Positions 1-10,767 are shown, counted from the stretch's first letter. The stretch: 64,000 bases of DNA from Pseudoips prasinana (GCA_951640165.1 OX621241.1:5032001-5096000); one strand, 5' to 3'. Program-made: numbers and translations. The notes: generated by a model not told the origin, from the letters alone.

Positions 1-595
1 TATCAGACTTACAGATTAACCACAGATCTCGTGTTTAGTCGAGAGATTTTAAGACGAGATGAAAAAGTTAAAAATGACGTTGACAACCTCTGGTCTGGGG
101 CTCTGCCGGCTAAGTCGCCGAAAATCGTTTTCGTGAATGGCGTTCAAATAAATAAAGTTTAAAAATGACTTAATCGATCGTTAATTCGGCTTCAACGTTG
201 ACAATCGATTCCGGACCATTTATAACTTCACATGTGACGTCATAAATGTAAACTTTATTTATTTGAACGCCATTCACGAAAACGATGTTCGGCGATTTAG
301 CCGGTAGAACCTCTGAACATCGTTATGGCTCCTTTCCTATGGATGTTCGGGTCAGATTGTGGCACAATCAGTTCTAGTTGCAGTATTAGGTTAGATTGGG
401 AGTCCACTTCAATAGCAATAGGAAAGAGACAAGGGAAAAGATGGGAACTTCCCATCTTCTGCCTTATCTCGTTCTAACTCTTCTTATGGCGACACTTGAT
501 TTCTCTTTCTTAAAACATTTTGCCATACGTATCTCTTACAATCTGTAGATTCTAATTAGTTAATACAACCTATATCATTTGTTTCTTTATTCTAG
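1..595 (+). other. Intron upstream of the first visible ACOX exon
   Basis: Non-coding by frame. It holds one fold-back MITE (97-314) and otherwise unassigned AT-rich DNA. I see no further exon here. Confidence 0.7.
97..314. mobile_element. Fold-back MITE family F, copy 1
   Basis: Begins GGGGCTCTGCCGGCTAAGTC and ends with its near reverse complement GGCGATTTAGCCGGTAGA. Inner arms share CGTTCAAATAAATAAAG and its complement. The right half lacks the inner block (AAGCCGATTTAACGATTG) seen in other copies, so this is an internally deleted copy. There is no coding capacity. Six more copies lie at 18139, 25855, 26314, 31433, 31677 and 37110. Confidence 0.85.
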
Positions 596-770
596 GCAGA
601 ACATGCACATATACACTACTCTTCGCACAATTGATCACGCCGGACGGTACAAACCATGGTTTACATGGGTTCATGGTTCCCATCAGAAATCCGGAGACGA
701 TGGAGACGTACCCTGGACTTATAGTTGGAGATATGGGGGAGAAGATTGGAGTTAATGGCATTGACAATGG
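596..770 (+). CDS. ACOX3: ACOX exon a: middle domain
   Basis: Acceptor ttctag before 596 and donor gtgagt after 770. The first two bases complete a codon begun in an exon upstream of the window. It encodes 57 residues beginning RTCTYTLLFAQLIT, through HGLHGFMVPIRNPET, to GEKIGVNGIDNG, which is the acyl-CoA oxidase middle (beta-barrel) domain around the substrate and FAD. The exon ends with two bases of a Gly codon that is completed by the first base at 18482, which fixes the pairing across the 17.7-kb intron. Confidence 0.93.
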
Positions 771-1254
771 GTGAGTTTAATTCGTTAAGTGTCACTTGTT
801 TTTATCGGCAGCCCAAAATTACTGGCCTTGTCGTTAGTGGCCTCTTAAGGTGGGATTCGTGGGATTGATCCCCACCCAGGAAAAATCTTTGTATGATGAG
901 CAAAATTAATTGTTGGGGCGGGTCACTGCAGAGCACAGCCTGTACCATGGCAACTAGACAACTGATTAACATATTTTCAATAAATATGGTATGTAACGAT
1001 CATCTGTAACTGGTATGTTTGAAGCGGAGTAATAGTTATTTTATCTTTTCTTTAAATACCCTACTTATTTATCATATTATATACTTTGTATTATAATAGT
1101 TTTTAGTTAAACTTGTTTTTGTTTTATATACATGTAAGTTGAACTTAGCTCAGAAACCGCCCGCGTTAGTATTTAAGCCTACTTTAAACTACATATATGT
1201 TTCTCATAAAAAGTGAATTGTAATTCTTTTGATAAAATAATATAATATCTTAAA

Positions 1255-1377
1255 CCCCAAATAACACCCAAACACAACAAATAATTGTGTTCATCACACA
1301 AAGATTTGTCCCGCGTGAAAATCGAACACACGACCTCTGACTTAGCAGTCAGGATCGCTGTACACTAGATCAACGTA
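1255..1377 (-). mobile_element. tRNA-headed SINE, family S3 (partial)
   Basis: Contains the family marker TGTTCATCACACAAAGATTTG followed by a degenerate B box on the complementary strand (AATCGAACACACGACC) and GACCTCTGACTTAGCAGTCAG. The tRNA-like head is at the right end, so the element runs on the - strand. Other copies are at 2238, 12911, 17988, 24030 and 35277. Confidence 0.65.
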
Positions 1378-1721
1378 TTATTACCAATTGTTCAAGTTAA
1401 GCTCTCTATTGCATTCATGTGTTACAATATGAATTCAATAAAGATCTTGAACTTGAAATACTCTTGAAACACATAACAAACACACTTCAAACTTTTGTTA
1501 AGAAATCCTAAGGTTATAGTCTGATTTTAGCAAAACTTTTCGGAAACCATCCTGCAAAACTACACAGTGAAGTAAATTAACATGTAATATTAATAATAAA
1601 TGTATCTTGTTACAACTAACACAGCAATCTGATCGCAAATTAGGCGGAGCATGAACTATGAGGACTATGTTACTATACGCTACTGTGTACTACTGTTCTA
1701 TGTAAATAATAATAATATACT

Positions 1722-1833
1722 ATCCTGGGACATTATTCACACCATGCCCACAAATATCTGTCCTGGATGGAAATAGAACCCACGACCTTCGGCGTGAAAC
1801 GTAAGTAATTTACCAACCACGCCAACCGGCCCG
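1722..1833 (-). mobile_element. tRNA-headed SINE, family S2 (internally deleted)
   Basis: Carries the family tail TGGGACATTATTCACAC joined directly to CACAAATATCTGTCCTGG and the head GACCTTCGGCGTGAAA; the middle of the family is missing. The B box is on the - strand. Better copies are at 3384 (+), 10768 (-) and 25334 (-). Confidence 0.7.
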
Positions 1834-2040
1834 TAAAAATAAATACATACGAATTAAAAAAAAGAAAATACGAGGCACTCTTTGGGAATTGAATAAAAAT
1901 TAACAAATATTTATTTAGTGCAGGTGGTGTTTACCTGTTAGTAATTATTACACTGGTTGTGTTCTCCCACTTGTATTAAGTGTAAAAAATTGTTGGTGAG
2001 CCTTTATACACAAAATAAAATAATTATCTATTTCTAAATA

Positions 2041-2232
2041 CTACATATTATTATCCTACTTCCTATATTATAAAGGCGAAAGTTTGTGACTGTGTAAGTT
2101 TGTTACTTCTTCACGTCTAAACGGTTGGAGCGATTTTAATAAAATTTGTTATGGAGTTAGCTGACACCCTGGATTAACACATAGGCTATAATTTAGAATG
2201 TTTAATGCGAGTAAAATCGCGGGGCACATCTA
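2041..2232 (+). repeat. Dispersed repeat, RTE/SINE-like tail
   Basis: Block with GGTTGGAGCGATTTTAATAA and GTTAGCTGACACCCTGG. The reverse complement of the same block occurs at 35996-36130, which shows it is dispersed. It resembles the widespread lepidopteran repeats that begin near TATTATAAAGGCGAAAGTTTG; the exact family is not assigned. Confidence 0.6.
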
Positions 2233-2237
2233 GTCAT

Positions 2238-2346
2238 AGATAAATTACACCCAGACACTGAACAAATAATTGTGATACATCACATAAAGGTTTGCCCGGG
2301 GTGGTATATCTGAGGGTGACTAACCACTAGATAAACAGGACAGTCG
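2238..2346 (-). mobile_element. SINE family S3 remnant
   Basis: Matches family S3 in ACACCCAGACACTGAACAAA and ACTAACCACTAGATAAACAG but is degenerate over the B box. It abuts the repeat at 2041-2232. Confidence 0.55.
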
Positions 2347-2559
2347 ATAAAGAACCACCTTCTTTGTAAAGTCGGTTTTGCAAGTATGCTGGACCCATTT
2401 TTGCTATTTTTAGCATATTCTACATCACGCGCACTAGCATTACTGGTTGAGAGCCTTTTGCGCTAGCCAACTGCTCGTTGTTTTCAATTCTTTAATTTTA
2501 ACATACTATTACTATATGTAACAATAATAGCTTAGGTACTTGTTATTTATTATTTACTA

Positions 2560-2870
2560 GCTGTACCCCGCGGTTTTACTCGCGTTAATTTTATAAATTA
2601 TCACACATAGCGATAGCGTGATAATATGTAGCCTGTATGTCGATCCGACCACTTGGTAATATACATGCAAAATTTCAAGTAAATTCATGCCGTACTTTCT
2701 GAGTTTAGCCCGGACATACATACAGACAAACAGACACACAGACAAAAATTCTAAAAGCTATATTTTTGGCTTCGATATCTATTGTAAATCACGTACTCGG
2801 GGCGTGATTTACAATATATATCGAAACCAAAAATATAGTTTTTAGAATTTTTGTCTGTGTCCTTTTTAAA
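2560..2870. repeat. Dispersed repeat with near-perfect 57-bp hairpin
   Basis: Starts CTAGCTGTACCCCGCGGTTT, a start common to many lepidopteran RTE/Helitron-like tails. Inside, 2737-2793 and 2803-2859 are near-perfect reverse complements around a 9-base loop, TACTCGGGG. A transcript would fold into one long hairpin. Confidence 0.75.
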
Positions 2871-3383
2871 AATTATTCAATGTACAGTTTTGACTTTGCT
2901 ACAATTTTATTATATGTATAGATTTAAGGATATTAAAAATATATGTGACGAAACAGACCACACGGACGGACTAATTCAAAATAGTTAGTTGCTTTAATTA
3001 CTTTTTAAACTGTGTTTATGTATTGCAATGTGAGCTTGACAGGTACAAGTGTATGTAAATACCCAAGTGCTGTATAAAATTTCATTATCACGCATTGATA
3101 CCTTCTTCGGTGCTATCAAACGGAACCATAGAAATTACAATAAAACGTCTCTGGTGTAAAGGCACACTTATTCAGTAATCATAATAACGCTCTATCATAC
3201 GTTAGACTACAAATAAAACACTCGGAATAATTTGTCAGTTTTCCAGGAAATGGTGATGAGTATCACATTACGTCAAGTATAGTTTTGGTTAGTCATCGTA
3301 AAAGTATACAAAATGTTTGTCCATGTATTAGGATTCCGTATCTAAATGTTTAAATGGTACCTTGAGACTGCAATCACGTGTAT

Positions 3384-3566
3384 TGACGGGCTGGTTGGTC
3401 AAAACTTGCCTTTCACGCCGAAGGTCGTGGGTTCGATTCCCACCCAGGACAGATATTTGTGTGCATTAACATGCCTGTTTTTCCTGACTTTGGGTCTAAT
3501 AAAGAATAGTAGTACTCTGATTAGTTTGGGATCAGATGGCCGTGTGTGAATAATGCCCCAGGATAT
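3384..3566 (+). mobile_element. tRNA-headed SINE, family S2
   Basis: Reads GGGCTGGTTGGTCAAAACTT (A-box-like) then GTGGGTTCGATTCCCACCCA (B box), and ends GATCAGATGGCCGTGTGTG, AATAATGCCCCAGGATATT. The order is that of a tRNA-derived SINE on the + strand. The anticodon stem is not preserved as a functional tRNA. Confidence 0.75.
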
Positions 3567-3836
3567 TACTATATGTATGAATAAATTATGTGAGCAGGCG
3601 GGTGTTCTGTGCACCCTCAGTGCGTCCGACTGTCCGTCCTTTTGAGCCAGCGCAGCGGTATATCTCAGTAATTGCTAGTGATTTTAAATCTTACTAATGT
3701 TGCCTACCTTAACGTACTCCATATATAAAATTACACTAAGAGCTTTATATATAATTAAAATGATAGCAAACTAACCGTGCAACCAGCTCCGTTATCCGCA
3801 GAATTAAATTTAAAGTACCTACTAAGCGGATGCGCC

Positions 3837-4075
3837 TGCCAAATCGAACGCCTAGTAATCGAATGTCTACATACTCGAACGTTCATAATAACGAATGGTT
3901 AATAAGTGGAACATTCGCTACTAGAAAAGTAGGTTAGGTTAGAACTGCGACCATATAGTGAGAAACAAATTAATGGTATTAATGATTCATTTGTTTCTCT
4001 TTCGTTTAATTTATTAACCATTCGATATGAACGTTCGAGTATTTAGACATTCGAATATTTGGCGTTAGATTTGGC
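3837..4075. mobile_element. Palindromic fold-back MITE
   Basis: Arms of about 65-68 bp: 3837-3905 reads TGCCAAATCGAACGCC...TACTCGAACGTTCATA and 4008-4075 is its imperfect complement ending GGCGTTAGATTTGGCA. The middle, about 100 bp, has no coding. A target duplication is not resolved. Confidence 0.75.
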
Positions 4076-4682
4076 ATAGTACACCCCCTACCAAGTACCT
4101 ATTATCATATAAAAATAAACTTAATTACAGTAAGTTGATAGATGTTTATGTTGTGGTCATTAGTAGGTATATTAGTGTACTAGCCAGCTTGAAAATTTCT
4201 GACACAAGGGTAACGACTGCCCATAAGGATGTTTTGATATATATGACGTAGGCAAAACTTGAAAGTAGTTGGTATATAGTTACAAGTTTATGTGAAAATA
4301 TTTATAAAATCGGTTTAAACTGGAAACATATTAAGAGGTTATAATTGGTATTTTATTGGTTCGGTAAAATGAGTTTGTCACATCCAATTAAAATTAAAAC
4401 TACTTCAAAACTGGGTGATGTTGAACCAAAAAAAAACTTGAGAGGTGTCAAGGGACACCCGGATGGAACGAAGTTATTTCTTATTATTTATTATGTACAT
4501 AAAACCTGTATACACTCAACAAAAATAATCGTCGCAACACCACACTGTTCAATGCGAAATAGAAATGAAAATATGAGAGACAGACAGACAAACATGCGCA
4601 CGCCGCACAGCTGCAAAAAGTGTCGTGACAACTTTTCGTAAGATTTTTTTCCGTCTAGCCCCCTTTCACCACGCACGATAAT
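4076..4682. other. Intron sequence without gene
   Basis: AT-rich, with a lepidopteran-looking dispersed block at 4450-4680 (CAGACAGACAAACATGCG, CTTTTCGTAAGATTTTTTTC). No exon, and no frame resembling a known protein. Confidence 0.5.
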
Positions 4683-5234
4683 AGAATAGAATAGAATATG
4701 CATTTATTTCTCTCATCACAAAAGTAGTTTACATTTTTTTCTTAAATAAGATGACATTTAGGATGGTACATTTAAGCAGTTATAAATGCAACCAGTTTTG
4801 TGAGAGACTGGTGCCTGAGTTAGGTTTGGGTAAACCTGTATTACAGGTCACCAGTGCCCCACTCCGCAGATTGAATTAAATATTGCTTTCTTTGCAATTA
4901 TAATTGCTTGAAACTAGTAAATCTTAATCTATAACAGTAGTGATATAAATAAATAACAGTAATAATAATATTAAAATTAGCTATTGTGTAAAAAAGTTTG
5001 TGTGTTTTTGAGTTTTGAATAGTCTGTAATGGGTATGTATGTAATGGGACTTAGGTTTAGAAAATAACAAACAATAGTGGTATTAAACAATAAAGTGTCA
5101 AAATAAAAATCGATGAAATGATGTTAGAGCCCTGTGGTAAAGATAATTAGATTACTTAGTTATATTTATACTAGAATTTGAGAGTTTATACTAGAATTTG
5201 AGAGTTAAATTAGGAAAGATTAAATTAAATTAAA

Positions 5235-8180
5235 TTAAATTACAGGACGAAGCAGGCTTTCGGTCTCATCATAATTAAGTGTTTTTAGCCAATTACTAAT
5301 TTTTAATTTACAATCCCGCTTAGAAAGAGGATAGATGCCTAAAGTTTTGTTACACTTATTATATAAGTAAGGCCCCAGATAGTAGAAGAAGTTACTTGAT
5401 AAGCTCGAGTGGGTAACGTTAGCGGGACACACGTTACCCTTCCTCCGCTTTTCCAACAAGAGACAGGGGTTGTATGGTAAAACAGAATGTTGTTTCAGAA
5501 CTGTGTGAAGTATGAAAGTCTTTCTTACAGTGAGAACATTCCATTTTGCATAAAGGTCAACTGTTGGAAACCGGTAAGGGAGACCAGCCGCGACTTTAAG
5601 GATTGTTCGCTGTGCTCTTTCTAATTCTATGATATGACTTTTAGCTGCCCCGCCCCATGATGTTATACAGTAGTCGATTATAGACTGACATAGAGCAAAA
5701 TACACTATTCTGATTGTCTTGTAATCGGCTGTAGATTTAAGCGTTTTGAACACATATATTAATTTTCTTAACCTAGTAACAAAGATTTCGATGTGGGGTT
5801 TAAAGCTTAGAGTCTGGTCTATGAGGATACCAAGATACTTTATACTGTTCGTTCTAACCAGGCAAGGGCATGTACAAGAGAAGTTAGAGGGATCACAAGT
5901 GTGGGCTTTAATTGTATGTAGTGGGGATGGAAGGTGGTTAGATCTGAATGCAAAAGTGATATATTTCGTTTTGTTAACATTTAATGTTAGGAGATTGGTT
6001 CTAAGCCATGCATATACCATATCAAACCCTTCCTGAGCGCTAAGATAAACATCTTCCCAAGTATTACCACTGAAGACCAGCGCAGTATCATCGGCAAAGG
6101 TAAGTGTTTTTCCGTTATTTAGGTTCAGATTACATAGTCCATTTATATATATTAAAAACAGAGTAGGACCGAGTATACTTCCTTGCGGAACCCCGAATTC
6201 TACTCTCTGTTCATCACTAACGTGATGTTCTATCTTTACGCGTTGTTTTCTATTTGATAGATAATTTTTTAGTAAATTAAGTGGAACACCGCGAACCCCT
6301 ATCCGCTCCAGTTTCGACAGTAGGAGCGGAATAGAGACCGTGTCGAAAGCCTTGGCCAAATCAAGGAAAATAACAAGATTCTTCTTACCTTTATCAATAT
6401 TAGAAATAACTGAATTTGTTAAATTATCAACTGCATCACTGGTAGACTTACCTGTGCGAAAGCCATACTGAGCAGGTGAAAGAATGTTGTTAGACTCAAG
6501 GTAATTAACTAGGTGTTTGTTTATAATACGTTCAGTTACTTTTGATAAGGTTGGTAATATTGAGATTGGCCTGAAGTTGTCGACACTGCCCCTATCCCCC
6601 CCTTTGTGAACCGGTCTAATGAGTGCCATCTTAAAGGCTTCTGGAAACAAACCCGTCGACAGAGTAAGGTTGCATATGTGAGTTAAAGGTTTAGTGAGGA
6701 AAGAGATATATCTTTTTACTATTTTTCCAGAGATCATATCAAGACCCGCTGTGTTATTGTCTTTTAGATCCATAATGAGCTGAGCCACTTCCGCATCATT
6801 GGTAGGGAGTAGAACAAGAGACTTGCAAGGTGCCACAATAGCAGAGTCATTTCCTAGATTGTGGAAGTGGGGACCGTTTGAATTAGCTAGTCTTTCAGCA
6901 AGTTTTATACCTAAGCTTGAGAAGTAGTTATTGACTAGATCTACACTTTGTTTAGGGTCTGTGGGTGATATAAGGTTTGAAGAGTGATCCTCACATATCT
7001 TCCTATTGTTGATGGTATTGATAACACTCCAGAGCTGCTTGTTATTATTAGAAGCTTTCTGAATCTCTTTTCTTTCGTAATCCTGTTTAGCTTTTTTTAA
7101 GAGTGAGTTACAGAAATTTCTGTATCTTTTATAGGTTGTTAATAGTATGAGATTATCTCTGTCTTTTTTTGTTTTTTTATAGAGATTATCTCTGTTCCTC
7201 ATGCATCTAAGGAGACCTTTAGTTATCCAGGGTTTGCTTGTTCTTTGTCTTTTTGGTATTTTAATTAAAGTTTCAGAATTAGTTATAGCAGATTTAAGCA
7301 TGGACACGAGCGCTTCAGTTGCAGTATTGACGTTGTTGTAGTCTAATATTCGCATGAAGTTACTGTTTAGAATTTGAACATCTAGTAAATGATAATTAAT
7401 TTTAATTTTAAGAGTTTGTTTGTATTCTATTTTTGTGTTTTGGTTAATGCTTAAAGCTACACATTCATGGTCGGTTATGGTGGAGGGAATCACGAAGCAT
7501 GTGCAGTTATTTTTAGTTTTTAAAATCATGTGATCAAGACTGGTTAGTCCATGTGTTGGTAGGTTGTGAGCTGGAAGTAGGCAATGACTGGCTAGTAAAT
7601 TTAGATACTCATATGCCCGTTTATCAGACGTATTTCTGACAATATCTATGTTTATATCACCACCAAGTATTATGTTTTTAAATGCACTTAATTTTTTTAA
7701 CAGAGAATCAATTGAGTGTAAGAAATCTATTGTACTGTGTTGACTTGGAGGTCTATAAATTCCTATTATGCACGTTTCTGTGTTTAATTTTAATAAGAGG
7801 CAATTAGCATCATTAATACAGGGTTCTTCGAACGTAGTTTTAAGTATTTTTCTATAATATATCACCACTCCTTCATTTTGAGATCGGTGTAATGTTGTTG
7901 TTATATAATTATATCCATCGAGTTGAGGTATATGTTTTGATTTGTGTAACCAGCATTCAGTAAGTACCATTATATCCCAATCAATATGAGATCTTTGTAT
8001 AAGCGTAATAAAACTATCAAAATTTCGTGATATACTTCTAATGTTCTGGGTGATAACGTTTAATGTATATTTTTTTGCGATAATATGGTTTTTGACATCT
8101 TCAATGCTGCACGAGACAGATTTTGCTACCGTGAGGTTATCCAAACCTTGTGTAATAACATCTATATTATTTATAGCCAT
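5235..8180 (-). CDS. LINE ORF2: AP endonuclease and reverse transcriptase
   Basis: 981 residues, uninterrupted. It nicks target DNA and reverse-transcribes the LINE RNA at the nick. Endonuclease motifs in order: TQNIRSI (44-50), LTECW (73-77), GIYRPPS, GGDINIDI, SLDHMI and TDHECV, matching the Asn, Glu, Asp and His positions of the APE fold. RT motifs: FRPISILPTLSKVTERII, YGFRTGKST, FLDLAKAFDTV, GVPQGSILGPTLFL and the catalytic FADD near residue 692. The C-terminal part has the LRKLIYVFKTL and IIDYCITSWGG segments usual in CR1/Jockey-type LINEs. Exact clade not assigned. All catalytic residues are present, so the protein may be functional. Confidence 0.92.
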   Translation of the reverse strand: MAINNIDVITQGLDNLTVAKSVSCSIEDVKNHIIAKKYTLNVITQNIRSISRNFDSFITLIQRSHIDWDIMVLTECWLHKSKHIPQLDGYNYITTTLHRSQNEGVVIYYRKILKTTFEEPCINDANCLLLKLNTETCIIGIYRPPSQHSTIDFLHSIDSLLKKLSAFKNIILGGDINIDIVRNTSDKRAYEYLNLLASHCLLPAHNLPTHGLTSLDHMILKTKNNCTCFVIPSTITDHECVALSINQNTKIEYKQTLKIKINYHLLDVQILNSNFMRILDYNNVNTATEALVSMLKSAITNSETLIKIPKRQRTSKPWITKGLLRCMRNRDNLYKKTKKDRDNLILLTTYKRYRNFCNSLLKKAKQDYERKEIQKASNNNKQLWSVINTINNRKICEDHSSNLISPTDPKQSVDLVNNYFSSLGIKLAERLANSNGPHFHNLGNDSAIVAPCKSLVLLPTNDAEVAQLIMDLKDNNTAGLDMISGKIVKRYISFLTKPLTHICNLTLSTGLFPEAFKMALIRPVHKGGDRGSVDNFRPISILPTLSKVTERIINKHLVNYLESNNILSPAQYGFRTGKSTSDAVDNLTNSVISNIDKGKKNLVIFLDLAKAFDTVSIPLLLSKLERIGVRGVPLNLLKNYLSNRKQRVKIEHHVSDEQRVEFGVPQGSILGPTLFLIYINGLCNLNLNNGKTLTFADDTALVFSGNTWEDVYLSAQEGFDMVYAWLRTNLLTLNVNKTKYITFAFRSNHLPSPLHTIKAHTCDPSNFSCTCPCLVRTNSIKYLGILIDQTLSFKPHIEIFVTRLRKLIYVFKTLKSTADYKTIRIVYFALCQSIIDYCITSWGGAAKSHIIELERAQRTILKVAAGLPYRFPTVDLYAKWNVLTVRKTFILHTVLKQHSVLPYNPCLLLEKRRKGNVCPANVTHSSLSSNFFYYLGPYLYNKCNKTLGIYPLSKRDCKLKISNWLKTLNYDETESLLRPVI

Positions 8181-8535
8181 AGCTTATAACAGTAGGGTGG
8201 GATATTAAATTTAAATTAAGGTTTGAATAACGGTAGGTAACTGCAGATATATGATATGTAAACCACATGAGTAGTTTCATTTCCTTGTAAAAGGCAATGA
8301 AATACTGTTTATTATTTATTCCTAGTGTCCCAACTTGTGTATATGTGTATTTTTTGTGTATAGGTGAGTATGTATTATGAATTGTTTTAGTAAAAAATAG
8401 TATCACAGAGGTAAAAAATCCGTTCGCTGTGTAAGGAGCGTCGGTAATATAAAACATGCACTTATAAGATAAATAAAATAAATGATTAGGTAAGAAAATT
8501 AAAAAAATTTGAAGTATGCTATGAACTAAAACTAG

Positions 8536-9462
8536 TCACTTTTTCAAGTTAGTAAGTTCCTCGATATTAGTGATAAGGATTGGATTTTGACCGTCTTCTT
8601 TCCTCACAAATAGTTTGCCATTGAAAGTCCAGGCTGCGACCAGTTCTTTTTGTTTTACGAATTCTCGAGCGAGATAAAAGAGGTGGCTTGTTTTTTTGGT
8701 GAGACTCTCAGATATGTATATAATTTGGGGCTGTCCAGCTAACATAATCTGCGAGGTATTGAGTGGTTTCTCCTTCTTTGCCCGCATAGTTTTGTTATAT
8801 TTTTTGAAGCCGGAAATGAAGTTCTGTTTTAATGTTGCGCTGGTAAAATCGACTACGATGGTATCAGATTTATTTCGGTAGATGCTATTAAAATTGATGG
8901 CTTGGGTAGGGGTCGAGAGGCCTACAGTATTGCTTATATTATTCATTATTTTAATTAGCATATGTTTGTCCTCATTAGGTTGTTTATAAATGTTACGCAC
9001 CTCTAATGATGAGCTACAAGCACGCCTTTCCAAGTAGTCAACTTGATTTTCCAGAGTTAAAATGCGTTGTTTATAATCACTATTTTCACTTTCCAGGCCA
9101 CTTATTTTCGTAAGCAGTTCATTGTATCGTGTATTCATGTTGTCTACTGTTTTTTTTAACTCTTCATTTTGTGATGAGATGCTTTGGATTCCTGTATATA
9201 TCGTTTCATATTTCTTGTTCTGTTGATCCATGAAAAGGGCTAACATTTCCTTAATTTGATTCGACTCCGTAGCCGGTTGAACTTCGAAAGGTTCCACTGT
9301 TGAAAAATCCTTAATAGTGCACTTACGACGTTTTGTATTAATGTTTGTATTCTGCTCAGTGTTTGAAGAGGTATTTAAAAGTGGATCAGAAGCATAGTGG
9401 ACTAATGTAGGCGCCTCAAGTAAAAGATCCGAACGCGGAGGAGTGCGTAGAACCGAAGACAT
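8536..9462 (-). CDS. LINE ORF1: coiled-coil RNA-binding protein
   Basis: 308 residues, ATG at 9460-9462. ORF1 proteins bind the LINE RNA and form trimers or larger complexes. Seen: a polar N-terminus with KRRKCTIKDF, a heptad-rich coiled coil at about residues 80-150 (ITGLES-, LENQVDYLERR-like), then a basic segment (FISGFKKYNKTMRAKKEKPL) and IIYISESLTKKTSHLFYLAR followed by LVAAWTFNGKLFVRKEDGQ, which resembles the C-terminal domain found in insect CR1/Jockey ORF1. It lies 354 bp upstream of ORF2. No CCHC zinc knuckle is seen. Confidence 0.8.
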   Translation of the reverse strand: MSSVLRTPPRSDLLLEAPTLVHYASDPLLNTSSNTEQNTNINTKRRKCTIKDFSTVEPFEVQPATESNQIKEMLALFMDQQNKKYETIYTGIQSISSQNEELKKTVDNMNTRYNELLTKISGLESENSDYKQRILTLENQVDYLERRACSSSLEVRNIYKQPNEDKHMLIKIMNNISNTVGLSTPTQAINFNSIYRNKSDTIVVDFTSATLKQNFISGFKKYNKTMRAKKEKPLNTSQIMLAGQPQIIYISESLTKKTSHLFYLAREFVKQKELVAAWTFNGKLFVRKEDGQNPILITNIEELTNLKK

Positions 9463-10079
9463 CGCGCGTAGTGTTTAACGTAGGATCAATTCACCTGTTT
9501 GTTGCCGTGCGTCGCGTCGTCTAACACTTAGTTATAGTTCAAGTGTCTACGTAGATGCGCAGGAGTGTGCGTAGCCTGTGATGTTAAACTTCGGGAATCC
9601 TCGGTGGTCGAGCGATAGACGTGCGGGAGCCGAACGATGTTGAAGGTCATTTGCCGAGGCCGGTCAATGACCCGTGCCGCGGTCGTTGACTCGAATGCAC
9701 CAACACAGCTGTTTTAATTATTGAATTCGCACTAGCCGTTATAACTTAATACTGTTGTAGTTTCTTTGTTTATTGGTCAATTTTGGTTCTGGTTTTAGCA
9801 CTGGGTAGGTTTTTCACTGGAGAACACAACGATATACGTTTTATAGCAAAACTGTCACTTTGTATATTTAATATGATTTAATTAGCACGAGCGCAAAGAG
9901 AATACGTGTTGTCGCGCCGATGTCCGCGGGCGGGGGGAAGTTAAGGAAGTTCGTTCCAATATACACTATATGATAAATCTGTCTCATGTTAATGTATGGC
10001 AATTTTTAGGGCCCTTCAGGTATGGCACGTTCCTTCTGTCAGCGAGCTTTATGGCTGTGATGAACTGTAATTAATATAT

Positions 10080-10155
10080 CCTGGGACATTATTTGCAAAC
10101 GGCCATCTGTTCTCAAACTAAGCAGAGCTTGTACTATGGAAACCAGATAACTGAT
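10080..10155 (-). mobile_element. SINE family S2 tail fragment
   Basis: CTGGGACATTATTTGCAAAC then AACTAAGCAGAGCTTGTACT and ATGGAAACCAGATAACTGAT, the 3' part of family S2. It is cut off by the GATA-repeat tail of the next element at 10156. Confidence 0.65.
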
Positions 10156-10420
10156 ATAGATAGATAGATACACTTTATTGCACAAACTATAAAAAAACAT
10201 TTTACAGAAAAAAACTTAATATTTAAATAATGTACAATTGGCGGTCTTATCGCATAATAGCGATAGGCCGTAGGATGGACTAGCATAATTGAAAATGACA
10301 GGCAGCTGATAGTGTACCGTCGTCAGTTCTACAGAGTGTAGTGCTCTAACCTATTAATAAATATACTACATAGATTAATGTACTTGCATACATTCATATT
10401 CATACATAAACATATATAAT
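10156..10420 (-). mobile_element. LINE 3'-end fragment with (GATA)n tail
   Basis: (GATA)n followed by CACTTTATTGCACAAACTAT and GTACAATTGGCGGTCTTATC. The same GTACAA-TGGCGG block recurs after simple repeats at 26980-27040 and 32556-32690, as expected of 5'-truncated non-LTR 3' ends on the - strand. No coding remains. Confidence 0.5.
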
Positions 10421-10767
10421 AAACTAATAAATATTTCATAATTCCATAAATAAATAAATAAATTTATATTAAAAATAGAAACGGAAATTGAATAAATTGT
10501 CAGGTCACTGACATAATACTTATTGACTTGGTAATGGGTAGATAGTTGAAATTCTCACTGAGTGCATGTTTTTATTGCCGCTATGACATTACTATAGTCC
10601 CGATTGTACGGAACTCTTCGTCTTAGAGTCCGACTCACACTTGGCTGGTTTATCTAGATTCTTTTGTTTTATGCATTTATAGATGTGACTTCGTGTTTTT
10701 AATATCGTGGAAAAGTATTTGATTCGTGTTTTGGGATTAATAAAGCCTTAAAAATATAGTAAATATA

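Larger units (their letters stand above)
771..2040. other. Intron sequence with SINE remnants
   Basis: AT-rich intron. It contains a scrambled SINE remnant at 846-975 with pieces such as CCATGGCAACTAGACAACTG, and two dated SINE copies listed separately. Nothing coding. Confidence 0.6.
4683..9945 (-). mobile_element. Full-length CR1/Jockey-type LINE, both ORFs open
   Basis: Non-LTR retrotransposon antisense to the ACOX gene in its 17.7-kb intron. Order on the - strand: about 480 bp of GC-richer 5' UTR (to about 9945), ORF1 (9462-8536), a 354-bp spacer, ORF2 (8180-5235), then a 3' UTR of about 550 bp ending in a short (TATTC)n tail at 4683-4698. Neither ORF has an internal stop. The 5' border is set by the change in composition near 9945 and is uncertain by some tens of bases. 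I could not find a target duplication by eye. Related but truncated LINEs lie at 44010-46395 and 48504-49877. Confidence 0.85.

Noticed and set aside
3930..3945. Telomere-like TTAGG repeats
   Set aside because: Only two or three units (GTTAGGTTAG) inside a fold-back element; not an array.
8167..8457. A third LINE ORF between ORF1 and ORF2
   Set aside because: It lies in the inter-ORF spacer, overlaps the ORF2 start, and has no recognisable domain; LINEs of this type have two ORFs.
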